Source: Pseudomonadota bacterium (GTDB lineage: Bacteria; Pseudomonadota; Gammaproteobacteria; Competibacterales; Competibacteraceae). Taken from it: a stretch of 64,000 nucleotides of DNA. The first letter of the stretch is position 1; every line of letters begins with the position of its first letter. The notes beneath the pieces were generated by a model. That model saw only the letters and a program-made list of their open reading frames with translations, did not search any database and had not been told where the DNA came from. Shown here one piece after another: positions 44,356 to 53,562 of the stretch. A program made the translations under genes and the position numbers. The stretch lies in the NCBI GenBank assembly GCA_022709365.1, contig JAKLIY010000015.1, positions 22,696-86,695 of the forward strand, in the 5' to 3' direction.

Positions 44356-44970
44356 TTAACCGGCAGGCCTGGCCTGGGCGACGATGACCTTGGCGGGCCG
44401 GATCAGCCGCTCATTGAGGATATAGCCCTTCTGCACCACCTGGATGACGGTATTCGGCTCGGCCTGATCGGTCGGCGCCATAGCCATTGCCTCATGCAGG
44501 TGGGGATCGAACTTGGCGTTCAGCGGATTGACTTCGCGGACGCCAAATTTTTCCATCGCCGCCGCCAATTGCTTCAAGGTCAGTTCAACCCCTTCGCGCA
44601 ACTGAGCAATATCCACCGCGCCGTTGGCCGCGGTCAGCCCCAGTTCCAGGCTATCGCGCACCGGCAATAATTCGTTGAAAAACCGTTCCAGGGCGAATTT
44701 GTGCGCGTTCTGCACATCCCGCTCAGTGCGCTTGCGCAGATTCTCCATCTCGGCGTGCGCGCCCAGATAAAGCTTCCAGTGTTCGTCGGCTTTAGCCAAC
44801 GCCTGGTCCAGATCCCGCTGCAGCGCGTCGAACTCTTCGCGGTTGACCAGAATGTCAATGTCCGTCGCCTGATCGTCGGCAGGCGCTACAGCAGATTTCG
44901 CGAAAGGGGAGTCCACTTCGGCAGCCTCCGCGTAGGGACGAGGGTCCAGGGCAGGTTCGATGGGGGTCAT
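44356..44970 (-). CDS. grpE: Nucleotide exchange factor GrpE
   Basis: Releases ADP from DnaK. 204 aa: acidic, disordered start, long coiled coil (LYLGAHAEMENLRKRTERDVQNAHKFALERF), and a C-terminal beta domain (NPLNAKFDPHLHEAMAM ... TVIQVVQKGYILNERLIRPAKVIVAQ). ATG at 44970. A sigma-32-like promoter lies 64-91 bp upstream. It follows hrcA on the same strand by 131 bp. Confidence 0.96.
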   Translation of the reverse strand: MTPIEPALDPRPYAEAAEVDSPFAKSAVAPADDQATDIDILVNREEFDALQRDLDQALAKADEHWKLYLGAHAEMENLRKRTERDVQNAHKFALERFFNELLPVRDSLELGLTAANGAVDIAQLREGVELTLKQLAAAMEKFGVREVNPLNAKFDPHLHEAMAMAPTDQAEPNTVIQVVQKGYILNERLIRPAKVIVAQARPAG

Positions 44971-45033
44971 AGCAGTTTGTTCTCCGTCACACAGAATTCG
45001 GGCGGGCGACTGATGCCGCCGTTAATGACGGAG

Positions 45034-45061
45034 AAGTGGGGATGGATAGCGGGAATTCAAG
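45034..45061 (-). promoter_or_regulatory. Sigma-32 (RpoH) type promoter for grpE
   Basis: Minus strand: -35 CTTGAA (45061-45056), 14-bp spacer, -10 CCCCACTT (45041-45034). The same -10 octamer as the dnaK promoter strengthens both calls. Confidence 0.8.
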
Positions 45062-45101
45062 AGCGACCCAACCCTCCCCACCAGAGGGAAGAAGCGAAAG
45101 C

Positions 45102-46175
45102 CTACTCTTTTCGGACGTTCAACGTCGCCGCCAGCAACCGGGCCGTCACATCCACTACCGGAATGACCCGGTCATAGGCCATGCGGGTGGGGCCAATAAC
45201 GCCCAGTACGCCCAGCACCTGCCCCTCCACGCTGTAAGGCGCAGTCACGATGCTGCAACCTTCCAAGGCGGTAAACCCCGATTCCTCGCCGACGAAGATT
45301 TGCACCCCTTCGGCATGAAGGCACTGATCAAAGAGATGCAGCAAATTTCGCTTGTGGTTAAAGGCCTCGAATAACTGCCGCAGCTTGTCGAGATCAGATA
45401 AATCAGTGCATTGCATCAAATGGGTCTGGCCGGCCACTACATAATCCTCGCCGTCCGGCTCGGTCTCAAAGGTCTGTTCCGCGACTTCGACCACGGTTTG
45501 CATCAGTTGGTCCAGGCTGTTGCGAGCCTCGCGCAAGTCCCGCAGCAACACTTCACGCACCTGCTGGATGTCCTGGCCGGCAAACTGGGCGTTCAAATAA
45601 TTCGCGGCCTGTTGCAATTCCGTCGCGCTGTAGGGCCGGCGGGTTTGAATGATGCGGTTCTGTACTTCCTGGGCATTCAGCACCAGGATCACCAGCACCC
45701 GCTGCTCTGACAACGGCAGGAATTCGACATGGCGCAGCGTCACCACATTACGACGTGGCAACATGACCACGCCCGCCAATTGTGTCAGCCCGGACAGCAG
45801 ATCAGAGACTGACCGCGCCAGTTCTGCGCTGCTCTGCACTGGCTGATCGATCCGCCGCCGCAAGGTCTCCACCTCCTGCTGGTCGAGCGGCTGGACGCGC
45901 AACAAGGCATCGATAAACAACCGATAGCCGCGCACGGTCGGCACCCGACCCGCCGAGGTGTGCGGGGCGCGTAAATAGCCGAGTTCTTCCAGATCGGCCA
46001 TCACGTTGCGGATGGTGGCTGGACTCAAATCCAGGCCAGCGTCGCGCGCCAGCGTCCGCGAACCGACCGGCTGGCCATCGCGGATGTAACGCTCGACCAG
46101 CGCCTTCAGCAAATGCTGGGTGCGTTCACTGAGCGCCGGTTGACCCGCCGCCGACGTGGATTCCGTGCTGTGCAT
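45102..46175 (-). CDS. hrcA: Heat-inducible transcription repressor HrcA
   Basis: Winged-helix repressor that in other bacteria binds the CIRCE operator and is controlled by GroEL. About 357 aa from the ATG at 46175 (GGAG upstream); an ATG at 46187 is an alternative and the longer open frame to 46319 looks non-coding. Marks: LSERTQHLLKALVERYIRDGQPVGSRTLAR, SPATIRNVMADLEELGYL, PHTSAGRVPTVRGYR and GVLGVIGPTRMAYDRVIP. No CIRCE sequence is visible in its own upstream region or before grpE or dnaK. Confidence 0.95.
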   Translation of the reverse strand: MHSTESTSAAGQPALSERTQHLLKALVERYIRDGQPVGSRTLARDAGLDLSPATIRNVMADLEELGYLRAPHTSAGRVPTVRGYRLFIDALLRVQPLDQQEVETLRRRIDQPVQSSAELARSVSDLLSGLTQLAGVVMLPRRNVVTLRHVEFLPLSEQRVLVILVLNAQEVQNRIIQTRRPYSATELQQAANYLNAQFAGQDIQQVREVLLRDLREARNSLDQLMQTVVEVAEQTFETEPDGEDYVVAGQTHLMQCTDLSDLDKLRQLFEAFNHKRNLLHLFDQCLHAEGVQIFVGEESGFTALEGCSIVTAPYSVEGQVLGVLGVIGPTRMAYDRVIPVVDVTARLLAATLNVRKE

Positions 46176-46404
46176 GACTGGCTCCATTGAGCATGACTTA
46201 ACCTTGGATGTTATGCTGTGCGCCGCCACGATATAAGCTTTCCCAGTCTTATTTCTCTTCGAATCACCGAGTACGCGATAAACGCTATTATGCGCTTTCC
46301 AGAGACGAACGACGCGCATCCATCAATGAGGCGCGCTAGCTTCGGCTTGGCGCATTTTCTCCTAAAATGATAAGTTGTCCGCATCTACCACACAGTATCG
46401 AACG

Positions 46405-47307
46405 ATGTCCTCCGTCCCCGTTTTCCATACGATAGGTCTCATCGGCAAATTCGGCGAGTCGAATGTTGCTGGCGCCCTCCATCAGATCGCTGCTCACCTG
46501 CTTCGGCGCCAGTTGCGGGTGCTGCTGGATGAGAGCACGGCCCGACTGATTCCCGGCAATACGCTCGAAGCGGCCAGCCGCGAGGCGATCGGCGAACAAT
46601 GCGATTTAGCCATCGTCATGGGTGGCGACGGTACCTTGCTGAACGCCGCCCGTTCGCTGGTCGATTATGAAGTGCCGATCCTGGGCATCAACCTGGGGCG
46701 GCTGGGTTTTCTGGCCGATGTGTCGCCCGGAGAACTCCCGCACCGACTGGATGAGGTGCTCAACGGCGAGTTTCGCGAAGCGCGCCGTGCGCTGCTGCAC
46801 GCCCAGGTGTTGCATGGCGGTCAGGTCACCGGCGAGGCCGACGCGCTCAATGACGTGGTCGTCCACAAACGCGAAGTGGCGCGGATGATTGAAGTCGATA
46901 CCTTCGTCGATGGGCGCTTTCTCAACGCCTACCACGCGGATGGGCTGATCATCTCCACCCCCACGGGTTCGACTGCTTACGCTCTGGCCGGCGGCGGGCC
47001 GATCCTGCATCCCGGCCTGGAAGCGGTCGTATTGGTGCCGATCTGCCCGCATACCCTGACTCATCGCCCGATTGTGGTCAAAGCGGACAGCGTGATCGAA
47101 GTGGTGCTCAACGCCGCCACCACCACCCAAACCCAGATCACCTGCGACGGCCAGATCAGTCTGAGCATCGAACCCGGCGACCGGCTGATGATCCGCAAAA
47201 AGGAACGCCAGGTGCGGTTGCTGCATCCAGTCAATCATGACTATTTCAAACTGCTGCGGGCCAAGCTGCGCTGGGGCCTCAGCCCGGAAGCCTCGCCGTT
47301 TATCTGA
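46405..47307 (+). CDS. nadK: NAD kinase
   Basis: Phosphorylates NAD to NADP. 300 aa. Key motif AIVMGGDGTLLNAAR (GGDG) with LGINLGRLGFLADV; also NDVVVHKREVARMIE, STPTGSTAYALAGGGPI and CPHTLTHRPIVV. The ATG at 46405 is preferred to a TTG ten codons upstream. It is divergent from hrcA across 229 bp and precedes recN by 3 bp, an arrangement typical of gammaproteobacteria. Confidence 0.96.
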   Translation: MSSVPVFHTIGLIGKFGESNVAGALHQIAAHLLRRQLRVLLDESTARLIPGNTLEAASREAIGEQCDLAIVMGGDGTLLNAARSLVDYEVPILGINLGRLGFLADVSPGELPHRLDEVLNGEFREARRALLHAQVLHGGQVTGEADALNDVVVHKREVARMIEVDTFVDGRFLNAYHADGLIISTPTGSTAYALAGGGPILHPGLEAVVLVPICPHTLTHRPIVVKADSVIEVVLNAATTTQTQITCDGQISLSIEPGDRLMIRKKERQVRLLHPVNHDYFKLLRAKLRWGLSPEASPFI

Positions 47308-47310
47308 ACC

Positions 47311-48999
47311 ATGCTGACGCAATTGCGCATTCGCGATTTCGCCATTGTCGAGGCGCTGGAGCTGGAACTGGCAGCGGGTATGACCGCGGTGACCGGCGAA
47401 ACCGGCGCCGGCAAATCCATTCTGGTCGACGCCATTAGCCTGCTGCTCGGCGACCGGGCGGATAGCGGCACGATCCGCCATGGCGCGGAACGCACTGACA
47501 TCAGCGCCGTATTCGATCTCGACGCGCTGCCCGCCGCCCGAGCCTGGCTGGCCGAACGTGATTTGCACGGCGAGCGGGAATGCCATTTACGGCGGGTCAT
47601 CGCTAGTAATGGCCGCTCCCGCAACTACATCAACGGCGTCCCGCAACCCGCTCAGGCGCTGCGGGAGTTGGGCGAATGGCTGGTGGACATCCACGGCCAG
47701 CATGAACACCAATCGCTGCTGCGCCGCGAAGCCCAGCGGCAACTGCTGGACGATTACGCCGGTAACTCCACGTTGGTCGTGGAACTGGCGGACCATTACC
47801 GGAACTGGAACCGGTTGCGACAGGAACTGCGCGATCTGCGTCAGGCCAGCAGCGAACGCGACGCCCGGCTGGACATCCTGCGCTATCACCTGCGGGAACT
47901 GGCGGCGCTGAACCTGGCTGAAGGGGAAATCACGGAACTGGAAGCGGAACAGCGCTATCTGGCGAACGCCAGCCAATTGCTCGATACCGGCCAGCGGCTG
48001 CTCAGCCAACTGAGCGAGGGCGATGAGGATACCGTCGCTGATCGGCTCACTCACAGCCTGCGGGAACTGGATACGCTGGGGCGGTTGGATGCCCGACTGA
48101 CCCCGGTCAGCGAATTGCTGAACGCGGTGCTGATTCAAGTACAGGAAGCCAGCGGTGAATTGCGTAGCTATGTGCAGGCGCTGGACCTTGATCCCGAACA
48201 TCTGGCGCAGATTGAACAGCGGCTGACCGCGGCGCATCAATTGGCGCGTAAACATCGCCTGGACGCGGCGGAACTGCCCGCATTACAGGCGCGATTCGAG
48301 GCAGAACTGGATACGCTGGAACATAGCGAAACCCGGCTGGATGAATTACAGCAGGCGGTAAAAACCGCACGGGCTGCCTATCAGCAATGTGCCGATCAAC
48401 TCAGCGAACGGCGCACGGCGGCAGCGCGGGAACTGGGCGAGCGAGTTTCGCAGGCGCTGGTGGGACTGGGGATGCCAGGGGGACGTTTTGCCATCACCCT
48501 GGAACACCTGGAGAAGCCGACGCCGGGCGGCCTGGAAACGGTGGAATTCCAGGTCAGCGCTAATCCGGGGCAACCGTTACGGGCGCTAGCCAAGGTCGCT
48601 TCCGGCGGCGAGCTGTCGCGCATCAGCCTGGCCATTCAGGTGATTACCGCCCGCGCCGCCCGCATCCCGACGCTGATTTTCGACGAAGTGGACAGCGGTA
48701 TTGGCGGCGGGGTGGCGGAAGTGGTGGGGCGGCAATTGCGGACGCTAGGCGGCAACCGGCAAGTGTTGTGCGTGACCCATTTGCCCCAGGTGGCGGCGCA
48801 GGCGCATCAGCAGCTCAAAGTCGAAAAGCAGACGGATGGCGAGAATACTCACACCCAGGTAGCGTCGCTGGCGACCGAGGAACGGGTGACGGAAATCGCC
48901 CGGATGCTGGGCGGACTGGAATTAACGGCGAATACCCTGGCCCATGCGCGGGAGATGGTGGAGAAGGCCGCTCTATCGACGATAGACGGAGAAGATTGA
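47311..48999 (+). CDS. recN: DNA repair protein RecN
   Basis: SMC-like ATPase for double-strand break repair. 562 aa: N-terminal Walker A in VTGETGAGKSILVDAI, long coiled-coil arms, then C-terminal signature ASGGELSRISLA and Walker B TLIFDEVDSGIGGG with VTHLPQVAAQ. In many relatives it is LexA controlled; no clear LexA box was recognised here, and the gene probably shares the nadK transcript. Its stop is directly adjacent to the convergent fur stop. Confidence 0.96.
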   Translation: MLTQLRIRDFAIVEALELELAAGMTAVTGETGAGKSILVDAISLLLGDRADSGTIRHGAERTDISAVFDLDALPAARAWLAERDLHGERECHLRRVIASNGRSRNYINGVPQPAQALRELGEWLVDIHGQHEHQSLLRREAQRQLLDDYAGNSTLVVELADHYRNWNRLRQELRDLRQASSERDARLDILRYHLRELAALNLAEGEITELEAEQRYLANASQLLDTGQRLLSQLSEGDEDTVADRLTHSLRELDTLGRLDARLTPVSELLNAVLIQVQEASGELRSYVQALDLDPEHLAQIEQRLTAAHQLARKHRLDAAELPALQARFEAELDTLEHSETRLDELQQAVKTARAAYQQCADQLSERRTAAARELGERVSQALVGLGMPGGRFAITLEHLEKPTPGGLETVEFQVSANPGQPLRALAKVASGGELSRISLAIQVITARAARIPTLIFDEVDSGIGGGVAEVVGRQLRTLGGNRQVLCVTHLPQVAAQAHQQLKVEKQTDGENTHTQVASLATEERVTEIARMLGGLELTANTLAHAREMVEKAALSTIDGED

Positions 49000-49446
49000 T
49001 CAATGCGGCGGCTCCTCCCCCTCCAGCGTGGTCCGATGTGGGCAATCGATGCGGATGCAGTGACCGTAGAGGATCAGCCGGTGTTCGGCCAATTCAAAAC
49101 CGAGCCGCTCGGCAGTCAGCCGTTGCCGCCGTTCGATATCCTCATCGCAGAACTCCTCGATCCGCCCGCAGTCCAGACACAGGATATGGTCATGGTGTCC
49201 ACCCTGATCGAGTTCGAACACCGACTGGCCGCCCTCAAAATGGTGGCGTTTGACCAGCCCGGCCGCCTCGAACTGGGTCAATACCCGGTACACGGTCGGC
49301 AGGCCGATATCCTCGCCGGAATCGGCCAGCATCCGATGGATGACCTCAGCCGTGAGATGCGGACTGTCCTGCCGCAGCATTTTGAGGATTTTCATACGCG
49401 GCAGGGTGACCTTCAGGCCCGCCTGCTTGAGTTCTTTCGAGCCCAC
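49000..49446 (-). CDS. fur: Ferric uptake regulator
   Basis: Iron-responsive repressor. 148 aa from GTG at 49446 (GGGAGAG upstream); the frame is open further upstream but those 48 residues are not Fur-like. DNA-binding start LKQAGLKVTLPRMKILKML, IGLPTVYRVLTQFEAAG, and metal site HHDHILCLDCGRIEEFCDEDIE with a C-terminal H-x-L-x-L-YGHC. It is divergent from bamE with a 94-bp gap. Confidence 0.95.
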   Translation of the reverse strand: MGSKELKQAGLKVTLPRMKILKMLRQDSPHLTAEVIHRMLADSGEDIGLPTVYRVLTQFEAAGLVKRHHFEGGQSVFELDQGGHHDHILCLDCGRIEEFCDEDIERRQRLTAERLGFELAEHRLILYGHCIRIDCPHRTTLEGEEPPH

Positions 49447-49540
49447 GCGGAACTCTCCCGTGATTGCGCTTCGCCAAGGGTTACCGGGTTGCGTTATGAT
49501 TAGGACCAAGTTCACTCCAGCAACCCGGATTTCGCCTTCC

Positions 49541-49867
49541 ATGCCGCACATCTCCCTACGCGCCGCCGGTTTCCTGCTCCTGTCGCTCACGGCGGGTTGC
49601 GAATCGCTATTACCCAGTTTCTATACCGTCCCGGTGCGCCAGGGCAACTACATTGACCAGACCACGGTCGCCCAGTTGCGGCCCGGCATGACTAAACAAC
49701 AGGTTCAGCGCCTGATGGGGACGCCACTGATCACCGATCCCTTTCATCAGAACCGCTGGGATTACTACTACCAGTACGGCAGGGGCGGCAAGATCAGCGA
49801 ACAGCGCCGCGTCACCCTGCTTTTCAGCGGCGACACGCTGGCTAACATTGAAGAAGTGGCGAACTAA
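49541..49867 (+). CDS. bamE: Outer membrane assembly lipoprotein BamE (SmpA)
   Basis: Lipoprotein subunit of the BAM complex that inserts beta-barrel proteins. 108 aa: signal peptide with lipobox SLTAGC, then GMTKQQVQRLMGTPLITDPFHQNRWDYYY, the classic SmpA/OmlA core. Start ATG at 49541; an alternative at 49497 is possible. The last 4 bp overlap the convergent rnfH gene. Confidence 0.95.
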   Translation: MPHISLRAAGFLLLSLTAGCESLLPSFYTVPVRQGNYIDQTTVAQLRPGMTKQQVQRLMGTPLITDPFHQNRWDYYYQYGRGGKISEQRRVTLLFSGDTLANIEEVAN

Positions 49868-50214
49868 CCACCCTCTGGCTCCAGATCACCGCCACCCTTG
49901 CGCATCCGCTTACCCTCGGCGGCACGCTGTTTGCGCACAGCTTTGGGATCAGCGAGCAGCGGACGATAAATTTCGATCCGGTCGCCGACGCGCACGGTCG
50001 CCGACAACTTGCCAAGTTTGCCGAACACTCCGACTTTCGCAGTCGGCAACTCGATTTCCGGAAACTGTTCCTGAATGCGTGACTGGATAATGGCCTGTTC
50101 CAGGGTCGCGCCGTCAGGAACGTCCACGGGAATAATCAACTGCCGGTCGGGACCGGCGTAGGCGACTTCAACCCGGAGAGTCGCCGTTACACCCACAGGA
50201 TTAGCGCTTGCCAT
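49864..50214 (-). CDS. rnfH: RnfH family ubiquitin-like protein (RatB)
   Basis: 116-aa small beta-grasp protein: LRVEVAYAGPDRQLIIPVDVPDGATLEQAI ... VGVFGKLGKLSATVRVGDRIEIYRPL, ending in a basic tail. It overlaps ratA by 14 bp and is cotranscribed with it, the conserved ratA-rnfH pair next to bamE and smpB. Confidence 0.92.
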   Translation of the reverse strand: MASANPVGVTATLRVEVAYAGPDRQLIIPVDVPDGATLEQAIIQSRIQEQFPEIELPTAKVGVFGKLGKLSATVRVGDRIEIYRPLLADPKAVRKQRAAEGKRMRKGGGDLEPEGG

Positions 50215-50638
50215 AGATGTCTACCGCCCGTTTGCAAAAAGCGTCCACCAGCGAATTGGCGATTTGCTTGAACACCGGCTCGATGACCTTGCGTAATAAG
50301 GTGCTGGAAAATTCAAATTCCATATCCAGGGACACCTTGCAGGCATCGGCCCGCAATGGATCAAAACGCCAGTAGCCTTCCAGGCGCTGAAAAGGCCCTT
50401 CCAGCAGGCGGATGTCAATCATTTTATGTTTTTGCATCCGGTTGTTGGTCGTAAAGGTTTTATGCACTGCGCCCTTGGCCATTTCAATCGTCGCCCGCAA
50501 TTCGTCTTCGCCGCAGAGGACGACGCTGGCCGACCGGCACCAGGGCAGGAACTGGGGATAATTTTCAATGTCATTGACCAGGTTATACATTTCCGCCGCT
50601 GAATACAGCACCAGCGCGCTTTTTTTCACAGTCGCCAC
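50201..50638 (-). CDS. ratA: RatA-like SRPBCC/COQ10-type protein
   Basis: 145 aa START-fold protein: [25 protein letters not shown] and a C-terminal [14 protein letters not shown] helix. E. coli RatA was described as interfering with ribosome subunit association; homologues resemble the ubiquinone-binding COQ10. Both activities are possible. It is divergent from smpB. Confidence 0.9.
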   Translation of the reverse strand: MATVKKSALVLYSAAEMYNLVNDIENYPQFLPWCRSASVVLCGEDELRATIEMAKGAVHKTFTTNNRMQKHKMIDIRLLEGPFQRLEGYWRFDPLRADACKVSLDMEFEFSSTLLRKVIEPVFKQIANSLVDAFCKRAVDIYGKR

Positions 50639-50766
50639 GACCCGATCTCCATTGCGGCGTTATAGTGTTGTTGGACTCTCGCCGCGCAAGTTTGGTTGAA
50701 TCCGCGTCCATCCTCAAGCAGGGGGGTATTGGACTGCGAGCGTCAATACGCCTGGAGGGTTCCTTT

Positions 50767-51237
50767 ATGAGCAAGAAAAAATCAGCGCCCAGCGGTCAGA
50801 TCGCCGGTAACAAGAAGGCGTATCACGACTATTTCATCGAAGAACATTTTGAAGCAGGGTTATCCCTGCAAGGCTGGGAAGTCAAGAGTCTGCGGGCCGG
50901 TCGCGCTCATCTCAAGGAAAGCTATGTGCTGTTGCATGACGGCGAGGCGTTCCTGTTCGGCTGCCATCTGTCGCCGCTGACCTCAGCCTCGACCCATGTG
51001 CAGGCCGATCCGACCCGTACCCGCAAGCTGTTATTGCACAGGGAAGAAATCAGTCGGCTGATCGGTCTGGTCGAGCGCAAGGGTTATACGCTGATCCCGT
51101 TGAAACTGTACTGGAAAAATAACCGGGCCAAGCTGGACATCGGGCTGGCGCGGGGCAAGAAGGATTACGACAAACGGGCGACCGAGAAGGATCGAGACTG
51201 GGAGCGCGACAAACAGCGACTCATGCGGGAGCGATAG
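50767..51237 (+). CDS. smpB: SsrA-binding protein SmpB
   Basis: Partner of tmRNA in ribosome rescue. 156 aa: [33 protein letters not shown], the OB-fold middle and basic tail [34 protein letters not shown] at 50767 with GGAGG at 50754-50758; the open frame upstream is non-coding. The tmRNA gene itself is 3.5 kb downstream at 54702. Confidence 0.97.
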   Translation: MSKKKSAPSGQIAGNKKAYHDYFIEEHFEAGLSLQGWEVKSLRAGRAHLKESYVLLHDGEAFLFGCHLSPLTSASTHVQADPTRTRKLLLHREEISRLIGLVERKGYTLIPLKLYWKNNRAKLDIGLARGKKDYDKRATEKDRDWERDKQRLMRER

Positions 51238-51256
51238 GCGAGTCAATTCCAATTGA

Positions 51257-51430
51257 GGTATGAGTCTGAACGAGGCGAGAGTTGATCTATCAAGCAGCCA
51301 CCTTGGATCGGTTGTGGATGGACAGGAAGAGTTGTTGTTTAGCTTGCTGGAGCTGTTCGGCAGCCTCGTTGAAGGCGTTTGGACTCTATATTCTGGTGAA
51401 TCCAGGGCGATACCCCTTCAGACTCATACC
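51257..51430. repeat. 174-bp segment with 14-bp inverted ends (MITE-like)
   Basis: The 326-bp gap between smpB and tRNA-Ser (51238-51563) holds a perfect inverted pair: ggtatgagtctgaa (51257-51270) and its complement (51417-51430). The interior has no convincing gene. Beyond 51430 I see only AT-rich sequence that could carry the tRNA promoter. Confidence 0.6.
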
Positions 51431-51563
51431 ATGTTGGAAAAGACTCCGGCTTGCATTAGGCCGCATCCCCTACTATCCTAGCCCCAGATTTTCTGTCCAA
51501 ATTCTGTCTAAATCAGGATGGATAACTCAAAAAATCGGGGCAGTAACTATCTGATTTTCAAAA

Positions 51564-51651
51564 GGAGAGGTGGCAGAGTGGTCGATTGCGACGGTCTTGA
51601 AAACCGTTGACCCGCGAGGGTCCGTGGGTTCGAATCCCACCCTCTCCGCCA
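51564..51651 (+). tRNA. tRNA-Ser (UGA anticodon), CCA encoded
   Basis: 88 nt. Acceptor stem GGAGAGG (51564-51570) pairs with CCTCTCC (51641-51647), followed by discriminator G and encoded CCA. The anticodon loop CTTGAAA has TGA at 51598-51600. The long variable arm (GACCCGCGAGGGTC) is typical of serine tRNA and the T loop is GGTTCGAATCC. Confidence 0.97.
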
Positions 51652-51799
51652 CATCACCCTCCACGCTTCGTCCAGAATACCCGCCAACCGGACGGGGTAT
51701 CATTTCGCTACACCTGCCTGTTTTCCTCGCCCATTGGCGGACTCCCATAACCGCCGTCCATTGGGCATCCATTCATTTTTCTGGAAGAGTTCGGCCACC

Positions 51800-52213
51800 A
51801 TGCCACAGGAACCCTCGATCATTCTCACCAGCGCCGATCTGGATCGACTGGATCGATTGCTGGACTCCGTATCGCCACTTCATACGCCAGGACTCGACGC
51901 CTTGCGCCGTGAACTGGATCGGGCCGAGGTGGTGGAGTCGCATGAAATTCCACCCAATGTCATCACTATGAATTCGACGGCGCGGTTCGTGGACGAGACC
52001 AGCGGCAAGGAATTCGAGCTGACGCTGGTTTATCCTGACGATACGCTGATGACTCACGGCACGGTATCCGTGCTGGCGCCGGTCGGTAGCGCCTTGCTCG
52101 GTTTATCGGTCGGCCAATCTATCGAATGGCCCTTGCCGGGCGGGCGTAAAATGACGCTGCGGGTCCTGGAAGTCACCTACCAGCCGGAAGCGACCAGAAA
52201 GCAGCCGTCGTAA
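51800..52213 (+). CDS. rnk: Regulator of nucleoside diphosphate kinase / GreA-GreB family protein
   Basis: 137 aa: short N-terminal helical part (TSADLDRLDRLLDSV) and a GreA/GreB C-terminal domain (MNSTARFVDETSGKEFELTLVYPDDT ... LGLSVGQSIEWPLPGGR). This matches Rnk, which binds RNA polymerase near the secondary channel without the long coiled coil of GreA. Start ATG at 51800 with GGAAGAG upstream. Confidence 0.88.
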   Translation: MPQEPSIILTSADLDRLDRLLDSVSPLHTPGLDALRRELDRAEVVESHEIPPNVITMNSTARFVDETSGKEFELTLVYPDDTLMTHGTVSVLAPVGSALLGLSVGQSIEWPLPGGRKMTLRVLEVTYQPEATRKQPS

Positions 52214-52231
52214 CCTGGAGTTGCAACACGC

Positions 52232-52936
52232 ATGAAAACCGTTTTTGCCATTCAGCATGTCGCCTTCGAAGATCTGGGGAGTTTCGCACCGTCGTTGACC
52301 GAACGGAACTATACCCTTCGTTATCTGGAAGCCGGTCAGGATGATTTGGCGGCGCTGGACCCACTGGCCGGCGATTTATGGATCGTGCTGGGCGGCCCAA
52401 TCGGCGCTTATGAAGAAGCAGCGTATCCGTTCATTCGTGATGAGTTGCGGTTGTTGCGGGCGCGACTGGACGCTGGCAGGCCCACGCTCGGCATCTGTCT
52501 GGGCGCGCAGATGATGGCCCGGGCGCTGGGGGCGCGGGTCTATCCGGGCGGACGCAAGGAAATCGGCTGGAAACCTTTGCAATTGACCGCCGCAGGTCGC
52601 GCTAGTCCGCTGGCGGCGTTCGCCGATGGAACGCCGGTCTTGCACTGGCATGGCGATACCTTCGATCTGCCGGATGGCGCAACGCTGTTAGCTTCTACCG
52701 ATTGGTATCCGCATCAGGCCTTCGCCTGGGGCCATCATGCGTTGGCTCTGCAATTCCATATTGAAACCACCGCGCGGGGCCTGGAACGCTGGTTTATCGG
52801 CCATGCCAGCGAAATCGCCGGTACGCCTGGACTCAGCGTACCGATGCTGCGGGATGAAACCGCTCATCATGCGGTGGACGCCGAGGAACGGGGTCGGCAG
52901 TGTTTGACGGCCTGGCTGGAACAGGCCGGGTTGTGA
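52232..52936 (+). CDS. Class I glutamine amidotransferase (GMP synthase-like)
   Basis: 234 aa. Nucleophile motif LGICLGAQMMARALG, and a C-terminal ALQFHIE with the catalytic His-Glu. It is of the YP/GuaA-like stand-alone type whose acceptor is unknown; partner synthetase domain absent. It lies 18 bp after rnk and overlaps the methyltransferase start by 4 bp (GTGA). Confidence 0.87.
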   Translation: MKTVFAIQHVAFEDLGSFAPSLTERNYTLRYLEAGQDDLAALDPLAGDLWIVLGGPIGAYEEAAYPFIRDELRLLRARLDAGRPTLGICLGAQMMARALGARVYPGGRKEIGWKPLQLTAAGRASPLAAFADGTPVLHWHGDTFDLPDGATLLASTDWYPHQAFAWGHHALALQFHIETTARGLERWFIGHASEIAGTPGLSVPMLRDETAHHAVDAEERGRQCLTAWLEQAGL

Positions 52937-53556
52937 GTTCCGCCTACTTCACCGCAGACCGACAGGAACTGGTGGATTTTCTGCGGCCCTACGGCTATCA
53001 CGAGGTAACGCTGGATATTGGTTGCGCCGGTGGTCGGTTGGGTCGGCAACTGCTGAACGCGGGACTCACTGGGCGTTGCGACGGCATTGAACCGAACACT
53101 GAAGCGGCAATGCAAGCGGCGGGTCAATTGCAGCAGGTCTGGAATGTCCCGTTCGAGGTCGGTCTGGAGCAGACCCCGTGGCCGGACTATGACTTGGTTG
53201 TTATGGCGGATGTGCTGGAACACCTGATCGATCCGTGGCGGGCGCTGGCGGAACTTCATCAACGCATGCGCTTCGGAGCGCGATTGTTGATGAGCGTACC
53301 CAACGTGCGCCACAAGAGCGTCCTCCTGCCCCTGCTCTTTCAGGGACGCTTCAACTACACCGACGCCGGCATCCTGGATCGCACTCATCTGCATTTTTTT
53401 ACCCGCGCCAGTCTGCTGGATGCGGTCCATCAGGCCGGTTGGCGGGTGATCGCCATCGCGCCCTTTATCAAGCGCAAATATCGCCGCGGGTGGTTCCCTC
53501 ATCGCCTGTTCAGCGAATTTCTGGCGGTGCAATACTTCCTGCTGGCGGAAAAGTAG
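52933..53556 (+). CDS. Class I SAM-dependent methyltransferase
   Basis: About 207 aa from GTG at 52933. SAM motif VTLDIGCAGGRLGRQLL, acidic GIEPN, and motif DLVVMADVLEHLIDPW. The C-terminus (RTHLHFFTRASLLDAVHQAGW) is typical of methyltransferases found with glycosyltransferases. The adjoining GT2 gene 6 bp downstream suggests a glycan or lipid target. Confidence 0.87.
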   Translation: MSSAYFTADRQELVDFLRPYGYHEVTLDIGCAGGRLGRQLLNAGLTGRCDGIEPNTEAAMQAAGQLQQVWNVPFEVGLEQTPWPDYDLVVMADVLEHLIDPWRALAELHQRMRFGARLLMSVPNVRHKSVLLPLLFQGRFNYTDAGILDRTHLHFFTRASLLDAVHQAGWRVIAIAPFIKRKYRRGWFPHRLFSEFLAVQYFLLAEK

Positions 53557-53562
53557 CGCCCG

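Noticed and set aside
46176..46404. CIRCE operator between hrcA and nadK
   Set aside because: Searched by eye for TTAGCACTC and GAGTGCTAA on both strands; not found.
46606..47586. Minus-strand open frame of 326 codons opposite nadK and recN
   Set aside because: Shadow of two core genes with exact motifs.
51260..51481. Possible 73-codon gene between smpB and tRNA-Ser
   Set aside because: It covers one inverted end pair of the MITE-like segment, has no recognisable product and lacks a good ribosome binding site.
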